Source: JBBRHH01 sp038222915
Lineage (GTDB): Bacteria; Planctomycetota; Phycisphaerae; Tepidisphaerales; Tepidisphaeraceae
Direction of reading: 5' to 3'
Assembly (NCBI GenBank): GCA_038222915.1
Contig: JBBRHH010000237.1
Coordinates: 1-8,788 of the forward strand
DNA: 8,788 nucleotides
This document shows positions 5,899 to 8,788 of this stretch, in pieces. Every line of letters begins with the position of its first letter. Position 1 is the first letter of the stretch. The notes below the pieces were generated by a model. The model made no database searches, was not told where the DNA came from, and worked only from the letters and a program-made list of their open reading frames with translations. The position numbers and the translations under genes are program-made.

Positions 5899-5906
5899 GT
5901 CGTTCA

Positions 5907-5934
5907 ATTATGGCCGATAACTGCACTTCGACAA
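5907..5934 (-). promoter_or_regulatory. Putative promoter of the SGNH hydrolase gene
   Basis: -35-like TTGTCG (5934-5929), 16-base spacer, -10-like CATAAT (5912-5907), on the minus strand. The -10 ends 8 bases before the ATG at 5898 with no Shine-Dalgarno between, so the message would be leaderless or nearly so. This is the best-formed of the promoter candidates in the window. Confidence 0.4.
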
Positions 5935-5972
5935 CAACACCGTGCGACCAAAGTCGAACCACCATGCCCCCA

Positions 5973-5995
5973 AAATCTGAAATTCGAAATCTGAT
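5973..5995. repeat. AAATCTGAAATTC-type repeat
   Basis: AAATCTGAAATTC (5973-5985) followed by a partial second unit AAATCTGAT (5987-5995). The 13-mer is identical to 2941-2953 about 3 kb away. Both copies sit in intergenic DNA upstream of genes for secreted proteins. Confidence 0.65.
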
Positions 5996-6052
5996 ATCCC
6001 CCCTTCAACCGCCAGCAGCAAAACAATCGCAATTCGACCAACCACGTCCCAA

Positions 6053-6070
6053 CTTGGTGCCCTTGGCGGC
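6053..6070. repeat. Two tandem 9-bp units CTTGGYGSC
   Basis: CTTGGTGCC then CTTGGCGGC, followed by AAG. From memory this resembles the CACCAAGG/CGCCAAGG tandem strings seen between genes in several bacterial phyla. Two units only, so it could be chance. Confidence 0.4.
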
Positions 6071-6217
6071 AAGCATTTTCTTACCTGCAAGTGTCACGCG
6101 ATTCAGACCGCAACCAACCCGTTTAGTAGCCGCGACGCGGAGCCTGCGCAGCGGAGCGCGTTTCGCCGAGCAAGTAACGCCGCAACGACACAACTGCTGG
6201 AACGCCCAACCACCCAA

Positions 6218-8023
6218 TCATCGCCGCCGACGCAGCAGGAAAGCCGTGGGAAGAAAAAGGGCAAGGGAGCAAGGCTCGGGAACCGGAGAACCACCAAGCG
6301 CGAAATCGGAGTTGTGATCAATGACCGCCCACGCCGTGCCAGTATTAGTGGCCGTGTCGTAAAAATAGCCGTAGTTGCCGAGCACAAAGTAAGACGAGTC
6401 GTACGGAACGTTATAAAATTGCGAACTGTGGCTGGCGATGTTGCCGGACACCGCATTCGTCCAGTGACCCGGAAAATCCTGCCATTCAAGTGTGATCACA
6501 GACGCGGGCGTATATCCGGCGGCCAGAAGATCCGCCTCCGTGTAACTAAGTTGAAGTGCCACCGGGATAAGGGAAGTGCCCGAGAGCTGGACGCCGTCGC
6601 CGATCGCCTGCAACCCGTTGATATTGAAGTTGGCGTTGGGCGTAAAGGAAATGGAGACATTCGCCCCCGACGCCCCCGCGGTCCCGTCGAGCAGCGTGGC
6701 CTTTGTCCCCCCCGACGAAGTGGAACCAAGTCCTTTCAACGTACCGTTGGCCGCGATCGGCGCGGTGCCGCCGGCGGTGCTGCTGGTCACGTCGACATAG
6801 AGGTGCGTGATGACGTCATACGTGTCGGCGTCATCAATCTGCACACCGTCAACGCCAGTTTCCGGATGGTCCGTCCCGGCCGCGAATCCCGACTCAAACT
6901 TCGTCGTCACGGTCGCACTGTACGACCCGTTGAGTCGGCCAGTGGTGTCAAAGGAATAAGTATCCGTCATCCGGATATTCGGCCCGGCGTGAAGGTCCGT
7001 GCCGGCAGCCGCGCCCGCCGCCGTAAACAAGCTGGATGAGGGGATACGAGAGACAATGCGAGCGTTGGCCGTATTGGACCCGGCCGAATACTGGTTTTCA
7101 AAGTCGACCTGTGCGGTGGCGACAGGGTTAGCCGGAGTGATCGGCCCGCTGGTTGTGGTAGGCCCGAGGACAACATTGTCGAGGTCAGACACGCCGGGCA
7201 AAAGGCTATCGTGATACAGCGCCGCGGGCTTCGGGGCGCTGTCGACATATGCGAACACACTGATCGTGCTATCCAGGTTGTTGGTGTTGTCGTTCGCGTC
7301 GCTCTCGTTATTCAGCTTGTAGTTGACGCCATAGTTCCCGAGTTGATCCAACGCGGCGTTGACGACAAACGCATCCGCCGTCTGCCCGGACCCAACCAGT
7401 GGAAGGCCGGTCGGCCCAGTGCGCGTGATCGCGCTGATCGGATAGCCAAAGCTCACCTCCGAAACGGAATACGTCGCCGACAAGGGCCCCGCATTGGTGA
7501 CGGTCACTTGATGGGAGGTCGACGTTCCCGCGGGTTTGAGGAGGCTTGCAAATGTCAGTGCGCTGGGACTGATCGACAGGTGCGAATCGAGGGGCGGCTG
7601 GACAGGGTCGGAACTGACAAACGAAAAGTTCGTGATGACCAGGGAACCGATAGAATAGTTATTGAATCCAAATCCCGAAGGAAACGAGCCGTTCTTAACA
7701 ACGTCTACAGAAGACGAGCCCGAACCGCTCAACGCCGTTGGCATAGCCGAAGTGTCGAAGACATTGCCACTTCCCTGGTAGGAGAAGTACGCGGTTCCGC
7801 TGGACGGAGGGTAAATCTGTGCGCTGCTGGACGAGTTGAGAGTGAGTGCAGTGCCAAAGGAATCGAAGCTGAAATTTGACCCAAACCAGTTGGACGGCTG
7901 AAAGTCCCCGCTAAACCCAAAGCCATAAGCCCGCGAGGATGCGCCAGCGAGCAGGAGGACAGCCACCATCGCCAGTCGTCGAAACAAAAGTGAGAACCCA
8001 ATCGGATAATGTTGCCCGGACAT
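6218..8023 (-). CDS. PEP-CTERM sorting-domain surface protein
   Basis: Predicted exported protein processed by an exosortase (not encoded here), 601 residues. The signal peptide spans about 1-34 (RR at 15-16, then hydrophobic LAMVAVLLLAG). An N-terminal Ser/Phe/Gly-rich beta domain (about 36-138) begins SGDFQPSNW, as in other PEP-CTERM proteins. HLSISPSALTF through VTVTNAGPLSATYSV (about 147-190) resembles an ASPM/SPD-2/Hydin-type Ig-like domain. Repetitive Thr/Ser/Ala-rich beta sequence follows. The sorting signal is VPEP (581-584), a short 13-residue hydrophobic stretch CSLALFLPTAFLL, and RRRR at the end. The only cysteine in the protein is C585, directly after PEP. The start at 8023 is chosen because AAGGAGG lies 4 bases upstream; an ATG at 8041 in the same frame would translate that site as EGG. 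Specific function unknown; probably envelope or extracellular-matrix associated. Confidence 0.92.
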   Translation of the reverse strand: MSGQHYPIGFSLLFRRLAMVAVLLLAGASSRAYGFGFSGDFQPSNWFGSNFSFDSFGTALTLNSSSSAQIYPPSSGTAYFSYQGSGNVFDTSAMPTALSGSGSSSVDVVKNGSFPSGFGFNNYSIGSLVITNFSFVSSDPVQPPLDSHLSISPSALTFASLLKPAGTSTSHQVTVTNAGPLSATYSVSEVSFGYPISAITRTGPTGLPLVGSGQTADAFVVNAALDQLGNYGVNYKLNNESDANDNTNNLDSTISVFAYVDSAPKPAALYHDSLLPGVSDLDNVVLGPTTTSGPITPANPVATAQVDFENQYSAGSNTANARIVSRIPSSSLFTAAGAAAGTDLHAGPNIRMTDTYSFDTTGRLNGSYSATVTTKFESGFAAGTDHPETGVDGVQIDDADTYDVITHLYVDVTSSTAGGTAPIAANGTLKGLGSTSSGGTKATLLDGTAGASGANVSISFTPNANFNINGLQAIGDGVQLSGTSLIPVALQLSYTEADLLAAGYTPASVITLEWQDFPGHWTNAVSGNIASHSSQFYNVPYDSSYFVLGNYGYFYDTATNTGTAWAVIDHNSDFALGGSPVPEPCSLALFLPTAFLLRRRR

Positions 8024-8027
8024 CAAA

Positions 8028-8034
8028 CCTCCTT
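8028..8034 (-). promoter_or_regulatory. Strong Shine-Dalgarno of the PEP-CTERM gene
   Basis: AAGGAGG on the minus strand, 4 bases before the ATG at 8023. It is the strongest such site in the window and decides the start, because the upstream in-frame ATG at 8041 would read through it. Confidence 0.75.
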
Positions 8035-8284
8035 CAACCATAAAACAAGCAGACGTGTTCAGCAGAATATAAGCAGATTCAAACCGAAGTCGACCGGCAC
8101 ACAGTCCAAAACCATCAATAGCAAATCATTGGCAGATCCGCTCGTTTACGTCAGGCCAATCATCCGTGGCTCCAAGGATGGTGACCGGCCGTTCCGGAGC
8201 GTTGCCCGTAGATTGCCGCATTCGCCAAAGCAGTTGCACCCGCACTCAGAGGCACATGACGCTGTACCACGACCGCATAGCGCT

Positions 8285-8290
8285 TACAAT
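8285..8290 (+). promoter_or_regulatory. Putative -10 element ahead of the beta-propeller gene
   Basis: TACAAT, the same hexamer as ahead of the thioredoxin-like gene, 10 bases before the ATG at 8301, with no Shine-Dalgarno. No good -35 at 16-18 bases. The rest of the 8042-8284 divergent spacer shows nothing else I can support apart from one CATCCGTGGC unit at 8161-8170. Confidence 0.35.
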
Positions 8291-8300
8291 TACCCACAAC

Positions 8301-8788
8301 ATGCACATCAGATCCACCATCTCCTCCCTCGTCCTCCTCGCCGCCTGCATCACCCCGGCCATCGCTGACACCCCCGCCAACTGGCCCCACTGGCGCGGCC
8401 CCAACGACAACGGCAGCAACGAGGCCGGCACTTACGTCGACAAGTTTGACCCCACCACCAACGTCATCTGGAAAGCCGCCATGCCGGGCCGCGGCTGTTC
8501 CACGCCCATCATCTTCGACAAGCGCATCTACATCACCGCTCCCATCAAAAACGAAGACGCCCTGCTCGCCTTCGACTGGGACGGCAAGCCGCTCTGGCAG
8601 ACGCCGATGGGCTCGGAAACCAAGGGCAAACATCGCAACGGCTCCGGCAGCAATCCCTCGCCGGCCACCGATGGCAAGTCCCTCTTCGTCTACTTCAAGT
8701 CCGGCCACCTCGCCGCCCTCTCCCTCGATGGCAAGGTCCTCTGGAAAACCAATCTCGTCGAACGCTACGGCCAGCCCACCCTCTACTG
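8301..8788 (+). CDS. PQQ-binding-like beta-propeller repeat protein, 5' part only
   Basis: The first 162 codons are visible; the gene continues past the window end. The protein is exported: the n-region has H2 and R4, with a hydrophobic core 7-15. LAAC (13-16) fits a lipobox, so it could be a lipoprotein; alternatively signal peptidase I would cut after AIA (20-22). NWPHWRGPN (27-35) is the signature start of planctomycete PQQ-like (BamB/quinoprotein-alcohol-dehydrogenase-like) proteins. Blade repeats with the A.D..G..LW pattern are at LLAFDWDGKPLW (88-99) and LAALSLDGKVLW (137-148). These proteins are usually 400-500 residues; binding of a real PQQ cofactor cannot be assumed, and many appear to be scaffolds. 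It is divergent from the PEP-CTERM gene. Confidence 0.9.
   Translation, partial: MHIRSTISSLVLLAACITPAIADTPANWPHWRGPNDNGSNEAGTYVDKFDPTTNVIWKAAMPGRGCSTPIIFDKRIYITAPIKNEDALLAFDWDGKPLWQTPMGSETKGKHRNGSGSNPSPATDGKSLFVYFKSGHLAALSLDGKVLWKTNLVERYGQPTLY

Larger units (their letters stand above)
5935..6217. other. Intergenic region between the SGNH and PEP-CTERM genes
   Basis: About 280 bases without a supportable gene. It holds the AAATCTGAAATTC-type repeat (5973-5995), two CTTGG-type 9-bp units (6053-6070), and GCGGAGC twice (6137-6143 and 6151-6157) around a TGCGCA palindrome. I found no clear rho-independent terminator for the PEP-CTERM gene. Short open frames here translate repeat sequence and have no recognisable product. 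Confidence 0.6.

Noticed and set aside
5908..6090. Small minus-strand open frame upstream of the SGNH gene
   Set aside because: Non-ATG start and its translation largely reads through the AAATCTGAAATTC-type and CTTGG-type repeats; no recognisable product.
6131..6160. GC-rich hairpin as terminator of the PEP-CTERM gene
   Set aside because: Only CGCG ends and a TGCGCA palindrome match; no continuous stem and no T-tract.
6314..7039. Plus-strand open frames opposite the PEP-CTERM gene
   Set aside because: Shadow translations; the minus strand has a signal peptide, domains and sorting signal.
8161..8170. Another copy of the CATCYGTGR array
   Set aside because: A single isolated 10-bp unit (CATCCGTGGC) is not enough to call a repeat array.

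Overview
This 8.8-kb window looks like a chromosome segment from a member of the Planctomycetota, most likely a Phycisphaerae-type lineage. That placement is inference. It rests on a PEP-CTERM exported protein, a beta-propeller protein opening with the WPHWRG signature common in planctomycetes, a two-part secreted SGNH hydrolase, a TlpA-like thiol protein, mostly absent Shine-Dalgarno sites, and short dispersed intergenic repeats. I see no rRNA, tRNA, CRISPR array, transposase or integrase.

Layout. (1) Positions 1-2827, minus strand: a compact likely operon read PIG-L deacetylase (2827-2069), then a NagB-like deaminase/isomerase (2063-1101), then a Gfo/Idh/MocA oxidoreductase that leaves the window at base 1. 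The gene set suggests that an N-acetylated amino sugar is deacetylated, then deaminated or isomerised, with an NAD(P)-linked redox step. The NagB-like protein lacks part of the usual phosphate loop and one usual catalytic aspartate, so its substrate is probably not plain glucosamine-6-phosphate. (2) Positions 2828-3757: a plus-strand secreted thioredoxin-fold protein, bracketed by two direct copies of a 34-bp repeat. The second copy lies inside the gene and encodes its C-terminal tail. A nested hairpin covers its stop codon. (3) Positions 3758-5898, minus strand: a secreted SGNH/GDSL hydrolase with C-terminal beta-sandwich domains, followed after 23 bases by a small unknown cytoplasmic protein. 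(4) Positions 6218-8023, minus strand: a 601-residue PEP-CTERM surface protein with a strong Shine-Dalgarno. (5) Position 8301 to the end, plus strand: the first 162 codons of a PQQ-like beta-propeller protein.

Two features run across the window. Five genes have a -10-like hexamer only 6-12 bases before the start codon and no Shine-Dalgarno, which suggests leaderless or near-leaderless messages. Two others have clear Shine-Dalgarno sites. Also, the first 4.2 kb is strongly C-rich and G-poor on the plus strand whichever way the genes point, while the SGNH and PEP-CTERM genes are balanced. This hints at a compositional boundary near 4.2 kb.

No complete new defence or mobile system is evident. 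The best candidates for undescribed biology are the atypical NagB-like/PIG-L/Gfo module and the repeat-bracketed thioredoxin-like gene.
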